Positions 56,954 to 64,000 of a stretch of 64,000 bases of DNA are shown here, piece after piece. The notes beneath the pieces were generated by a model, which saw only the letters and a program-made list of their open reading frames with translations, did no database searches and was not told where the DNA came from. Each line of letters opens with the position of its first letter. Positions within the stretch are counted from its first letter, which is position 1. Source of the stretch: Paenibacillus tundrae (lineage in GTDB: Bacteria; Bacillota; Bacilli; Paenibacillales; Paenibacillaceae); the NCBI RefSeq assembly GCF_030812775.1, contig NZ_JAUSTI010000009.1:124001-188000 (forward strand). Reading direction: 5' to 3'. A program made the position numbers and the translations under genes.

Positions 56954-58147
56954 GTGAGCGGAGCAATGTCGTGGCCTTTTTTGCGTTTGTACATATTGGT
57001 GCTTCTCTATTTCAGTGCCAATGCTATTCTTAATGTGATCATCCCCCTACAGGGAGAATTCCTTGGAGCCAGCAGCACAACTATTGGTTTAATCATGGGT
57101 GCGTACATGTTTACGACGATGTTTTTTAGACCATGGGCTGGCAAGATCATTCAAAAGCACGGGCCAATCAAAATTTTACGTCTTATTCTGATTATTAACG
57201 GATTTGCCCTCGTTTTATATACGTTTACGGGTCTAGGTGGATATCTATTAGCCCGGATTTTGCAGGGGGTATCCACGGCGTTCTTTAGCATGGCTCTACA
57301 AATTGGCATTATCGATGCACTCCCGGAAAAAGATCGATCACAGGGCATATCGTATTATTCGTTGTTTAGTTACATCCCGGGCATTGTGGGGCCAGTGCTC
57401 GCATTAGGGATTTGGCAGGCTGGCGGCATGGATTATTTCACAGTTGTGTTAATCGGAATTGCCATCTGTACGGGAGTCTTCGGTTATACCGCCAAAATAG
57501 AAAAGAATAAAGATCAGCCTGAAGGGAATGCACCGGATCAGTCTGTCAGCATGTGGGAGTCCTTTGGACAGTTGGTGAAGAATTCACACTTGTTTCGCTG
57601 TAGTGTACTGATGCTCAGTGCATCCATTGTATTTGGGGCGGTCACAACGTTTATTCCGCTGTATGCGAGTCAGATTCCAAATGGTAATGCCGGCATCTAT
57701 CTAATGCTTCAAGCGGGGACGGTGGTGCTGGCACGAATTGTGCTAAGGAAACGGATTCCTTCGGACGGACGATGGCATGCCCCATTTATTATGGGCACGA
57801 TGTTTCTGCTCGCTTTAGCTGCGCTTTGCGTAAGTTTGTCGGCCTCAGGAGGGATTCTTCTCTTCTATGTCGGTGCGATTTTAATGGGCATTGCTCAAGC
57901 GATTCTGTATCCGACATTAACGACCTATCTGTCATTTGTATTACCTCAGCTGAACCGTAATGTATTGATTGGCTTGTTTATTGCGACAGCAGATTTGGGT
58001 ATTTCTCTTGGTGGTGTGATCATGGGGCCACTGGCTGACGTATTTTCCTATTCAATGATGTACATGATCTGTGCTATTCTGGGAGCGGTGATGATCGTTT
58101 TTGCCTATGAACGGCGTAATGCGATCACAGGTACATCTGTGAGCTGA
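56954..58147 (+). CDS. cntE: MFS exporter, CntE-like (first copy)
   Basis: 397-residue major facilitator with 12 hydrophobic segments. Motif A-like MGAYMFTTMFFRPWAGKI, LQGVSTAFFSMALQIG and the C-terminal YPTLTTYLSFVLPQLNRNVL are shared with the next gene. CntE exports freshly made opine metallophore in S. aureus. GTG start at 56954, 14 bp after cntF, with AGGGGG upstream. Membrane location. Confidence 0.85.
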   Translation: MSGAMSWPFLRLYILVLLYFSANAILNVIIPLQGEFLGASSTTIGLIMGAYMFTTMFFRPWAGKIIQKHGPIKILRLILIINGFALVLYTFTGLGGYLLARILQGVSTAFFSMALQIGIIDALPEKDRSQGISYYSLFSYIPGIVGPVLALGIWQAGGMDYFTVVLIGIAICTGVFGYTAKIEKNKDQPEGNAPDQSVSMWESFGQLVKNSHLFRCSVLMLSASIVFGAVTTFIPLYASQIPNGNAGIYLMLQAGTVVLARIVLRKRIPSDGRWHAPFIMGTMFLLALAALCVSLSASGGILLFYVGAILMGIAQAILYPTLTTYLSFVLPQLNRNVLIGLFIATADLGISLGGVIMGPLADVFSYSMMYMICAILGAVMIVFAYERRNAITGTSVS

Positions 58148-58173
58148 CTTCCAGAGAAAGTAGGTACGATACA

Positions 58174-59406
58174 TTGAAGGATTCTGAAATTGTGACATCC
58201 CATGGAAAATTAAACCCGGCATCCTTATCTTTTTTTCGGTTTTATATGCTGGCTTTTTTATTTTTTGCAGCCAATGCTGCGCTGACGATTATTCTGCCTT
58301 TACGGAGCGAGGCAGCGGGGTTGAATCAGGCGGAGATTGGTCTCATGATGGGGGCATACATGTTCACGTGTATGCTATTAAGACCTTTTGCAGCGCAACT
58401 GCTGGGCAAGTATGGACCGCTTCGTGTCATGAAGGGGTTACTGCTTCTGCATGCGGGAACGCTGATGCTGTTTGTTGTGTTTGGTGTGGAGGCGTATCTG
58501 TGGCTGCGGGCATTGCAGGGTGTGGCAACAGCGTTTTTCTCAATGACGATGCAAGCGGGAATTGTAGAGAAGCTTGAGGATAAAGACCGTGCACAAGGCT
58601 TGTCCATGTACACGCTGTTTACAATGGTTCCGACGCTGGTAATCCCGATCCTGGCCATTCAGATCTGGGAGAATGCTAATGATCTGTGGTTCACTGTGCT
58701 GATATTGGGACTCGCGGCACTTCCCTTGTTGATTGGCTACTCCGTGGATTTGCCCCAAAGTACAGTACAGAACAAATCGTACACATTAGGGGATATGCTG
58801 CGTTCATTCAGTGGTATCTGGCGTAGTACACCCCTATTGATTAGCAGTATAGTGATGCTCTTTGCTTCATGTGTGTTCGGGGCAACGGCGACGTTTCTTC
58901 CCTTGTATATGGTGTCCACGGGGGCAGCGAGTGCTGGGCTGTTTCTAACGATTCAAGGTTTAGTGGTTATACTGTGCCGGTTCATCCTACGCAAAAAAAT
59001 TCCGTCAGACGGGAGCTGGAGTACCTGGCTGATGGCAGGATTACTGCTAAGTGCAGCACTGGGAACGCAGTTACTTAGCCTGCTGGAGACGATCGGGTCA
59101 CTCGTATATCTCTCGGCAGTGTTTAGCGGTTTTGCCGTAGCTTTGCTGTATCCAACACTGACGACTTATCTCTCCTTCGTGCTACCTGCAGATTCCAGGT
59201 ATGTGCTCATGGGCATCTTCATGTCTTCGTACGATCTGGGCTTCTCTCTCGGTGGACTCGCTATGGGCATCATTGTGCAAGTAAGCTCGTATTCAGCGAT
59301 GTTTATGATCTGTACCTTGCTCTCCGTGGTGGCATTGGTTCTGGTCGTGTTATTCCGTGAGCGGATGGAAGCGGGCAATAGGGACAGGTCTGTGGTGGCG
59401 AACTGA
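58174..59406 (+). CDS. MFS exporter, CntE-like (second, tandem copy)
   Basis: 410-residue paralogue of the preceding MFS protein. It has the same order of motifs: MGAYMFTCMLLRPFAAQ, LQGVATAFFSMTMQAG, KKIPSDG (against KRIPSDG) and YPTLTTYLSFVLPADSRYVL. The two are clearly related but not recent duplicates. Start taken as TTG at 58174 after GAGAAAGTAGG; there is no good ATG nearby. It may export the same opine, or take up or export a related form. Last gene before the terminator at 59505. Confidence 0.82.
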   Translation: MKDSEIVTSHGKLNPASLSFFRFYMLAFLFFAANAALTIILPLRSEAAGLNQAEIGLMMGAYMFTCMLLRPFAAQLLGKYGPLRVMKGLLLLHAGTLMLFVVFGVEAYLWLRALQGVATAFFSMTMQAGIVEKLEDKDRAQGLSMYTLFTMVPTLVIPILAIQIWENANDLWFTVLILGLAALPLLIGYSVDLPQSTVQNKSYTLGDMLRSFSGIWRSTPLLISSIVMLFASCVFGATATFLPLYMVSTGAASAGLFLTIQGLVVILCRFILRKKIPSDGSWSTWLMAGLLLSAALGTQLLSLLETIGSLVYLSAVFSGFAVALLYPTLTTYLSFVLPADSRYVLMGIFMSSYDLGFSLGGLAMGIIVQVSSYSAMFMICTLLSVVALVLVVLFRERMEAGNRDRSVVAN

Positions 59407-59504
59407 ACAGTAGAGTGAGTATATGATTGTTTATATTTTTGTAGTGAAGGCTTATGGAACTGAAATTTCCTCGATCTATCATCAGGGTAGAGAACGCAGG
59501 ATAA

Positions 59505-59525
59505 CAGGGCATAAGCCCTTTTTTG
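59505..59525 (+). terminator. Terminator of the cnt operon
   Basis: AGGGC and GCCCT pair around ATAA, followed by TTTTTT. The stem is short but the tail is strong. Confidence 0.6.
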
Positions 59526-59559
59526 CATTCAAGATTAAGGTGATGTTGTGAAAAATAAT

Positions 59560-59588
59560 TTGACAACAGCGACGAACAGGATTATAGT
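59560..59588 (+). promoter_or_regulatory. Sigma-A promoter of the zagA-rpsN operon
   Basis: A consensus TTGACA and a TATAGT are spaced by exactly 17 bp, about 75 bp before the GTPase start. Confidence 0.8.
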
Positions 59589-59596
59589 TTTTGTTG

Positions 59597-59619
59597 TTAA
59601 TCGTAATAATTACTATTAA
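59597..59619. promoter_or_regulatory. Zur operator 2
   Basis: Core TCGTAATAATTACTA differs from the Zur consensus only in the right half (ACTA for ACGA) and has TTAA/TTAA flanks. It lies just after the -10 element, a repressing position. Confidence 0.88.
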
Positions 59620-59660
59620 GGTTCATCAAGGTGAACTGTACCTATAAGGAGTAGATACAC

Positions 59661-60860
59661 ATGACACAAAAGCAAGTGCCGGTAACGGTGCTAAGCGGTT
59701 ACCTCGGTTCAGGTAAAACGACGGTTCTGAATCATATCCTGCATAATCGGCAAGGCTTGAAGGTTGCTGTGATTGTCAACGACATGAGTGAAGTCAACAT
59801 TGATGCCGCATTAGTTCGGGGAGAAGCGACACTCTCGCGTACGGAGGAGAAGCTGGTGGAGTTGTCTAACGGCTGTATCTGCTGCACATTGCGGGATGAT
59901 CTGATGCAGGAGATTGAGAAGCTGGTGAACGAAGGCAGGTTTGATTACATTCTGATCGAATCGACAGGCATTAGTGAACCCGTTCCGGTTGCTCAGACCT
60001 TTACATACGCCGATGAAGAATCGGGTATTGATCTGACCCGTCTAGCTAAACTGGATTGCTTAGTTACCGTTGTGGATGCTAACCGGTTTTGGCATGATTT
60101 TGCTTCAGGACAGAGTCTTCTGGATCGGAATCAGGCTACCGGGGATGACGATACACGGGATGTCGTAGATCTGTTGATCGACCAGATTGAGACATGTGAC
60201 GTGCTGCTGTTGAACAAATGTGATCTGGTCGATGAGGTGGAGTTGAATAAGCTTGAAGGCATCATTCGCAAGCTTCAGCCTCATGCCAAAATCATCCGCA
60301 CAGTGAATGGGCAAGTGCATCCGTCCGAAATTCTGAACACAGGCCGTTTCGACTTCGAACAAGTGAGTATGTCTGCCGGATGGATTCAGGAACTGGAGAA
60401 AGAAACACATACTCCTGAGACAGAGGAATACGGCATAGGCTCCTTCGTGTACCGCCGCAGAAAACCATTCCATCCTACTCGTCTGGCGGAATTTATGAGT
60501 TATTGGCCGGAAGAAGTTGTACGTGCAAAAGGGTTGGTCTGGCTCGCAGCTGAAGGAGATGTGGCAGCCAGTCTTAGCCAAGCCGGGCCATCGATCCAGT
60601 TTGGACCAGCGGGACACTGGGTGGCGGCATTGCCGGAAGCGGATCGGGAAGAAATTTGGCAGAGCGAGCCTGAGGTTCGAGCGAAGTGGGATGCCCAGTG
60701 GGGGGATCGCCAGACCGAGCTAGTTATGATCGGAATTGAGATGGACCGAGCCATCATAGAAGAAGAACTGGATCAGTGTTTACTTAGTGATGATGAGATG
60801 CAATCCGATTGGACAGGGTTTGATAATCCACTGCCATGGCCTGTAGATGCGGTGGTTTAA
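59661..60860 (+). CDS. zagA: Zinc-associated GTPase, COG0523/CobW family (ZagA-like)
   Basis: 399-residue G3E GTPase acting as a zinc metallochaperone under zinc limitation. GYLGSGKTTVLNH is the P loop, NGCICCTLRDDL the metal-binding CxCC motif, ESTGISEP the switch region, and LLNKCDLVD the NKxD specificity motif. The C-terminal CobW domain (about 250-390) lacks the His-rich run of some relatives. In B. subtilis zagA is Zur-regulated and supports folate synthesis when zinc is short. ATG follows AAGGAGTAG. rpsN follows 34 bp downstream. Confidence 0.92.
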   Translation: MTQKQVPVTVLSGYLGSGKTTVLNHILHNRQGLKVAVIVNDMSEVNIDAALVRGEATLSRTEEKLVELSNGCICCTLRDDLMQEIEKLVNEGRFDYILIESTGISEPVPVAQTFTYADEESGIDLTRLAKLDCLVTVVDANRFWHDFASGQSLLDRNQATGDDDTRDVVDLLIDQIETCDVLLLNKCDLVDEVELNKLEGIIRKLQPHAKIIRTVNGQVHPSEILNTGRFDFEQVSMSAGWIQELEKETHTPETEEYGIGSFVYRRRKPFHPTRLAEFMSYWPEEVVRAKGLVWLAAEGDVAASLSQAGPSIQFGPAGHWVAALPEADREEIWQSEPEVRAKWDAQWGDRQTELVMIGIEMDRAIIEEELDQCLLSDDEMQSDWTGFDNPLPWPVDAVV

Positions 60861-60894
60861 GAGGCATATACCCAAACGATAAGGAGATGTAAAA

Positions 60895-61164
60895 ATGGCC
60901 AAGAAGTCAAAAGTTGTTCGTGAGAAAAAACGTCAAGCCATTGTAGCTCGATATGCAGAGCTGCGCCGTGAGCTCAAAGAAAAAGGAGATTACGAAGCGT
61001 TGCAGAAACTACCACGCAATGCCTCTCCTACTCGATTGAAAAACCGCTGTGAGGTAACAGGTCGGCCAAGAGGATACCTACGCAAATTCAAAGTATCACG
61101 GATTGTCTTCCGTGAACTGGCTCACAAAGGACAGATCCCTGGTGTGACAAAGTCAAGCTGGTAA
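60895..61164 (+). CDS. rpsN: Alternative zinc-independent ribosomal protein S14
   Basis: 89-residue uS14 of the long, C-minus type. [17 protein letters not shown] opens it, and [20 protein letters not shown] lacks the CxxC pairs that bind zinc in the standard 61-residue form. Such paralogues (RpsN2/YhzA) replace zinc-bound S14 during zinc starvation, freeing zinc, and are Zur targets in Bacilli, as their placement behind a Zur box here agrees. ATG follows TAAGGAGATG. Confidence 0.95.
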   Translation: MAKKSKVVREKKRQAIVARYAELRRELKEKGDYEALQKLPRNASPTRLKNRCEVTGRPRGYLRKFKVSRIVFRELAHKGQIPGVTKSSW

Positions 61165-61243
61165 CGAATGTGTCTATGTGTTCATAAGCGTGTTCAGAAG
61201 TCGGTTGGATTGTCTGTATTAGACCAGATGGGGAGGTAACACC

Positions 61244-61576
61244 ATGCTAGACTCCTTTACCGTTTGCCGAATCGAGTCCATACTGAACGGGTATATTCAC
61301 GAGAAAGTACCTGCGCCGCTGCGAACGATGGTGAAGTTGACCTATCGTATGCATCAGAATGAGCTAATTCTGACCGAAGAAAGACCAGCCCAGGAGCGTT
61401 ACCGATGGGACAAGCTGGATATTGCCAGATTCGAGTGGGATGAGCATCGCTGGAAGGTGTTTGCCAAGGATAAGCATGATCGCTGGGATACAGTAGATGC
61501 GATACAACCTTGCCAGCATTTTGAGGATGTACTTGAACAGGTGGAACGAGATGAAGCAGGCGTGTTTTGGCGCTAA
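61244..61576 (+). CDS. DUF3024 domain protein
   Basis: 110-residue protein of unknown function. The pattern with PLRTMVKLTYRMHQNELILTE, RYRWDKLDIARFEWD and WKVFAKDKHDRWDTVDAI fits what I recall as DUF3024, a small domain rich in Trp and acidic residues. It lies 79 bp after rpsN with its own GGGGAGGTAACACC site, and before the terminator, so it is likely co-transcribed with zagA and rpsN and thus zinc-responsive. Confidence 0.7.
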   Translation: MLDSFTVCRIESILNGYIHEKVPAPLRTMVKLTYRMHQNELILTEERPAQERYRWDKLDIARFEWDEHRWKVFAKDKHDRWDTVDAIQPCQHFEDVLEQVERDEAGVFWR

Positions 61577-61604
61577 TGCTTAGGTCTGACGGATAGAACA
61601 GAAC

Positions 61605-61640
61605 AACGCCGCTGCAGATCATTGCAGCGGCGTTATTTTT
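61605..61640 (+). terminator. Terminator of the zagA-rpsN-DUF3024 operon
   Basis: AACGCCGCTGCA and TGCAGCGGCGTT form a perfect 12-bp stem with a 6-nt loop, followed by ATTTTTAT. Confidence 0.92.
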
Positions 61641-61736
61641 ATAATTATATTTATCACTGTCATCTAGATATAAACACTACATACATCTTTTCGGAGTCAC
61701 ACTTGCGATGTGTTAATACATCAGAGTACCCCAATG

Positions 61737-62795
61737 TTACACCTCGTATAAAATTTCCCCTGTACGTGAGACATCGTAGCCTTCAAACGCTTGCAGCTCC
61801 TGCCTAAATTCGGAGGATTGCAAGATACGTAATACCGAGTCTACCCACGCTTCGTTTCCTTGTTTTCTGAGCATAACTAGATCGTATCGCTCCTGCACAA
61901 GGGGGATAAAATCAACCTGGCCAATGAGCCGAACGGCCTTCTCTATACCCACGCCTACATCAGCTTCACCTGTGTTGACTTTCGCTGCGACGCCCATATG
62001 ACTGGTTTCCTCCATATCATAGCCCGTCAATTGGGAGGGAGAGATACCGTGGAGCCGAAGCTGCTCATCCAGCAAAACCCGTGCGCCTGAACCCTTCTCA
62101 CGATTAGCCAATCGGAGACCAGACTGATTCAGGTCACTCCAATCCTTGAGGCCACGCGGATTACCTCGAGGTACATAAAGGCCAGCTGGGCGTGACAGAA
62201 GGTTCACAACCACGTAAGACCAACCAATCAAAATTTTGCGAATATACGGCAAGTTGTATTCTCCTGTATCTCCATCAAGTAAATGAGTGCTGACGAGATC
62301 AGACTCACCGCGATACATCGAGATTAACCCGTCTAGGCTGCCCATGAATGAGCGGAGTGGACGGATATTCTGCGTTTGTTTCTCCATATGGCGCATGAGA
62401 ATATCTAGACTGACATCCTGACCTGTAATGACGAGATGGCGAGCAGACAGCTGGTTGTGCTGAGAGCTGGCAGGAGGATATGCAGTCACGGTAGATGGAG
62501 AGCCGGTTGCGGATACCGAGTGTAGAGCCGAGTCCATATTCATTGAATCGGTAGCTTTGTCGTTAGGTTCCTGCGAGCGAGCTGCTGATTCCGCGGCAGC
62601 AGTTCGATTAACGCCGGATTGAAGCTGTTTGGAGCGATGTTTATATGCCTCCAGATCGGTGGCGTCCACTCTCATCTGTTTACCTACGCGGTAAGCGACG
62701 AGGTCTCCTTTTTTGATCAGGTCATAGACCGTCAGTTTGGATATTTTGAGTAGCTTCGATATTTCTTCGGTCGTGTAGGATTGCTCCTCCGTCAT
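61737..62795 (-). CDS. Excisionase-type HTH regulator fused to PBP-like (molybdate-type) domain
   Basis: 352 residues. About 8-58 form an excisionase/MerR-like HTH (YTTEEISKLLKISKLTVYDL, then VGKQMRVDATDLEAYKHRS). A polar linker of about 70 residues leads to a periplasmic-binding-protein-like domain (about 140-350; RPAGLYVPRGNPRGLKDWSD, ANREKGSGARVLLDEQL). This fusion is common beside molybdate or tungstate transporter genes in Firmicutes and probably senses the oxyanion or a cofactor. ATG at 62795 follows GAAGGAGGATC; the frame is open 30 codons further without a site. It is divergent from modA. Confidence 0.83.
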   Translation of the reverse strand: MTEEQSYTTEEISKLLKISKLTVYDLIKKGDLVAYRVGKQMRVDATDLEAYKHRSKQLQSGVNRTAAAESAARSQEPNDKATDSMNMDSALHSVSATGSPSTVTAYPPASSQHNQLSARHLVITGQDVSLDILMRHMEKQTQNIRPLRSFMGSLDGLISMYRGESDLVSTHLLDGDTGEYNLPYIRKILIGWSYVVVNLLSRPAGLYVPRGNPRGLKDWSDLNQSGLRLANREKGSGARVLLDEQLRLHGISPSQLTGYDMEETSHMGVAAKVNTGEADVGVGIEKAVRLIGQVDFIPLVQERYDLVMLRKQGNEAWVDSVLRILQSSEFRQELQAFEGYDVSRTGEILYEV

Positions 62796-63147
62796 TAGTG
62801 AAGATCCTCCTTCAAAGGTATATAAAATAAATGTATATAGGACACTCGCCATTACGATGGCAAAGTATGATGAAGTCATTTTCAAGAGAGAAAGGTATAG
62901 ATGTATTTTAGGGTTAAATACTTTTTCTTCATCTATGGTATCGCATGATTCGTCTTGATCGATGTCTCTTGTACTATACCATTAATTGAGGGGAACCATA
63001 AACCAGAGAGCGTACAACCATCGGGTCTAAATGTCATTAAAAATAGAATGTGAGCTATGTCACCTTCCCATTTTAATGCTCTTGTGTATAATGAATTATA
63101 GTTAATTATATCTAATTATAACGAAACATAACTTTGGGGGAGAATGG
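62796..63147. other. 352-bp divergent control region of the mod regulator and modA
   Basis: It holds a TATAAT at 63087-63092 without a clear -35 and the AATTATA series at 63094-63120. The half nearer the regulator shows no motif I recognise. Confidence 0.5.
63094..63120 (+). promoter_or_regulatory. Three AATTATA direct repeats with 10-bp period before modA
   Basis: AATTATA occurs at 63094, 63104 and 63114, exactly one helical turn apart, directly after a TATAAT -10 element and ending 27 bp before the modA ATG. The position suits a repressor that binds one face of the DNA, plausibly the divergent HTH-PBP protein. Confidence 0.5.
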
Positions 63148-64000
63148 ATGAGACAGAGAATCGGATATGTACTGGGAAGTATGTCACTTGGATTAGCTCT
63201 TGTATTGAGCGGATGTGGGACGAACACAGGCTCTCCAGATGCGTCCTCGGTAACTGGGGCCGCGGCGTCTACTACAGCATCAGGGGAGAACAATACAACA
63301 GGGAATGTAGATCCCCAAGAAACGGTGGAGTTAACGATCTCGGCTGCTGCAAGTCTGACGGATGCGATGAAAGAAATTGAGACCAACTTTGAAGCGGCTA
63401 ACCCCAACATTAAACTGAATTTTAACTTCGGTGCTTCGGGTGCTTTACAGCAACAGATCGAGCAAGGAGCACCATCTGATATTTTTGTCTCCGCTGCAAG
63501 TAAAAACTTAAATGCGCTCGTAGAAGAGAATTTAATTGCTGAAGCAGATCAGCAAAATTTACTCCAAAACTCCTTAGTGGCTGTTGTCACTGCTGATCGT
63601 GCGGATGAAGTGAGCAGTGAGAAGGATCTTACCTCAGATACAATGAAAACCATTGCGATCGGCATTCCAGAAAGTGTACCTGCGGGCACATATGCCAAGG
63701 AAGCATTGACCAATGCGAAGCTGTGGGATCAGCTGGAGAGCAAACTCGTACAGGGTAAGGATGTAAGACAAGTATTACAGTACGTTGAGACGGGGAATGC
63801 AGATGCTGGATTTGTATATAAAACAGATGCGTTGACCTCTGATCAGGTGAAGATTGCGTTTGAAGTAGACAAAAATAGCTACACACCAGCCAATTATCCA
63901 GTAGGAATCATTGAAGGCACGAAGCACCGGACAGAAGCGGAACAATTCTATACGTATTTGCAGTCACCTGAGATACTGGACGTGTTCGCCAAATACGGGT
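63148..64000 (+). CDS. modA: Molybdate ABC transporter substrate-binding lipoprotein (3'-truncated)
   Basis: 284 residues are visible; the frame runs off the right edge without a stop. The signal peptide ends in lipobox LSGC (LALVLSGCGTN). A Ser/Thr/Ala linker precedes the ModA domain: LTISAAASLTDAMKEIE, FNFGASGALQQQIEQGAPSDIFVSA (in parts), GIPESVPAGTYAKEAL and GNADAGFVYKTDAL, with the Ser and Ala-Ala residues that bind the oxyanion. ATG at 63148 follows GGGGGAG; an overlapping ATG at 63144 is in another frame. modB and modC are expected beyond the window. Confidence 0.93.
   Translation, partial: MRQRIGYVLGSMSLGLALVLSGCGTNTGSPDASSVTGAAASTTASGENNTTGNVDPQETVELTISAAASLTDAMKEIETNFEAANPNIKLNFNFGASGALQQQIEQGAPSDIFVSAASKNLNALVEENLIAEADQQNLLQNSLVAVVTADRADEVSSEKDLTSDTMKTIAIGIPESVPAGTYAKEALTNAKLWDQLESKLVQGKDVRQVLQYVETGNADAGFVYKTDALTSDQVKIAFEVDKNSYTPANYPVGIIEGTKHRTEAEQFYTYLQSPEILDVFAKYG

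Overview
The window is a chromosomal segment of an endospore-forming Firmicute, most probably a Paenibacillus. The main reasons are a three-subunit sdhCAB of the Bacillus type, EcsAB, a YheC/YheD coat-associated ATP-grasp protein, a tiny YjcZ-type protein, a giant decapeptide-repeat protein ending in the WIAG-like tail that I recall from Paenibacillus genomes, strong AGGAGG-type ribosome binding sites and Bacillus-type Zur operators. No tRNA, rRNA, CRISPR array or insertion sequence is evident. Both window ends cut genes (sdhC on the left, modA on the right).

Layout. 1-3.7 kb holds sdhC-sdhA-sdhB, whose two intergenic gaps each carry a different inverted-repeat element. 3.8-20 kb is housekeeping and regulatory genes: two metallophosphoesterases, a GNAT, a LysR/PHP-phosphatase pair, a VOC protein, CheX, an SDR, a DEAD-box helicase, ecsAB, an aminotransferase, a PNPOx-like flavoprotein divergent from a MocR-type regulator, and an AraC regulator. 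20-36.4 kb looks like a spore or cell-surface region: psd, yheC/D, a 1444-residue protein with about one hundred decapeptide repeats, a secreted M4 protease, then four GT2 glycosyltransferases, a sugar nucleotidyltransferase and a GT-D-fold protein. I infer that this cluster builds and glycosylates a surface structure.

36.9-47.3 kb resembles the Bacillus subtilis ytm/ytn (Cmo/Snd) sulfur-salvage operon: a YtnI-like glutaredoxin, a YtnJ-like flavin monooxygenase, a dipeptide-type ABC importer without its ATPases, an FMN reductase, a LysR regulator, a YtmO-like luciferase-family enzyme and a YtnL-like M20 deacylase. It is interrupted by three full tandem copies and one fragment of the same repeat found inside sdhCAB.

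48.4-61.6 kb is a zinc-starvation island. A perfect Zur palindrome and sigma-A promoter precede cntK-cntL-cntM-cntA-cntB-cntC-cntD-cntF and two tandem MFS exporters, a complete opine-metallophore synthesis, export and import system. A second Zur box and promoter precede a ZagA/COG0523 GTPase, a zinc-free ribosomal protein S14 and a DUF3024 protein. A histidine racemase (cntK) together with Asp at the CntM position equivalent to S. aureus Asp150 points to a staphylopine-type product. The right edge holds a HTH-PBP molybdate-type regulator divergent from modA, with three AATTATA heptamers exactly 10 bp apart between them.
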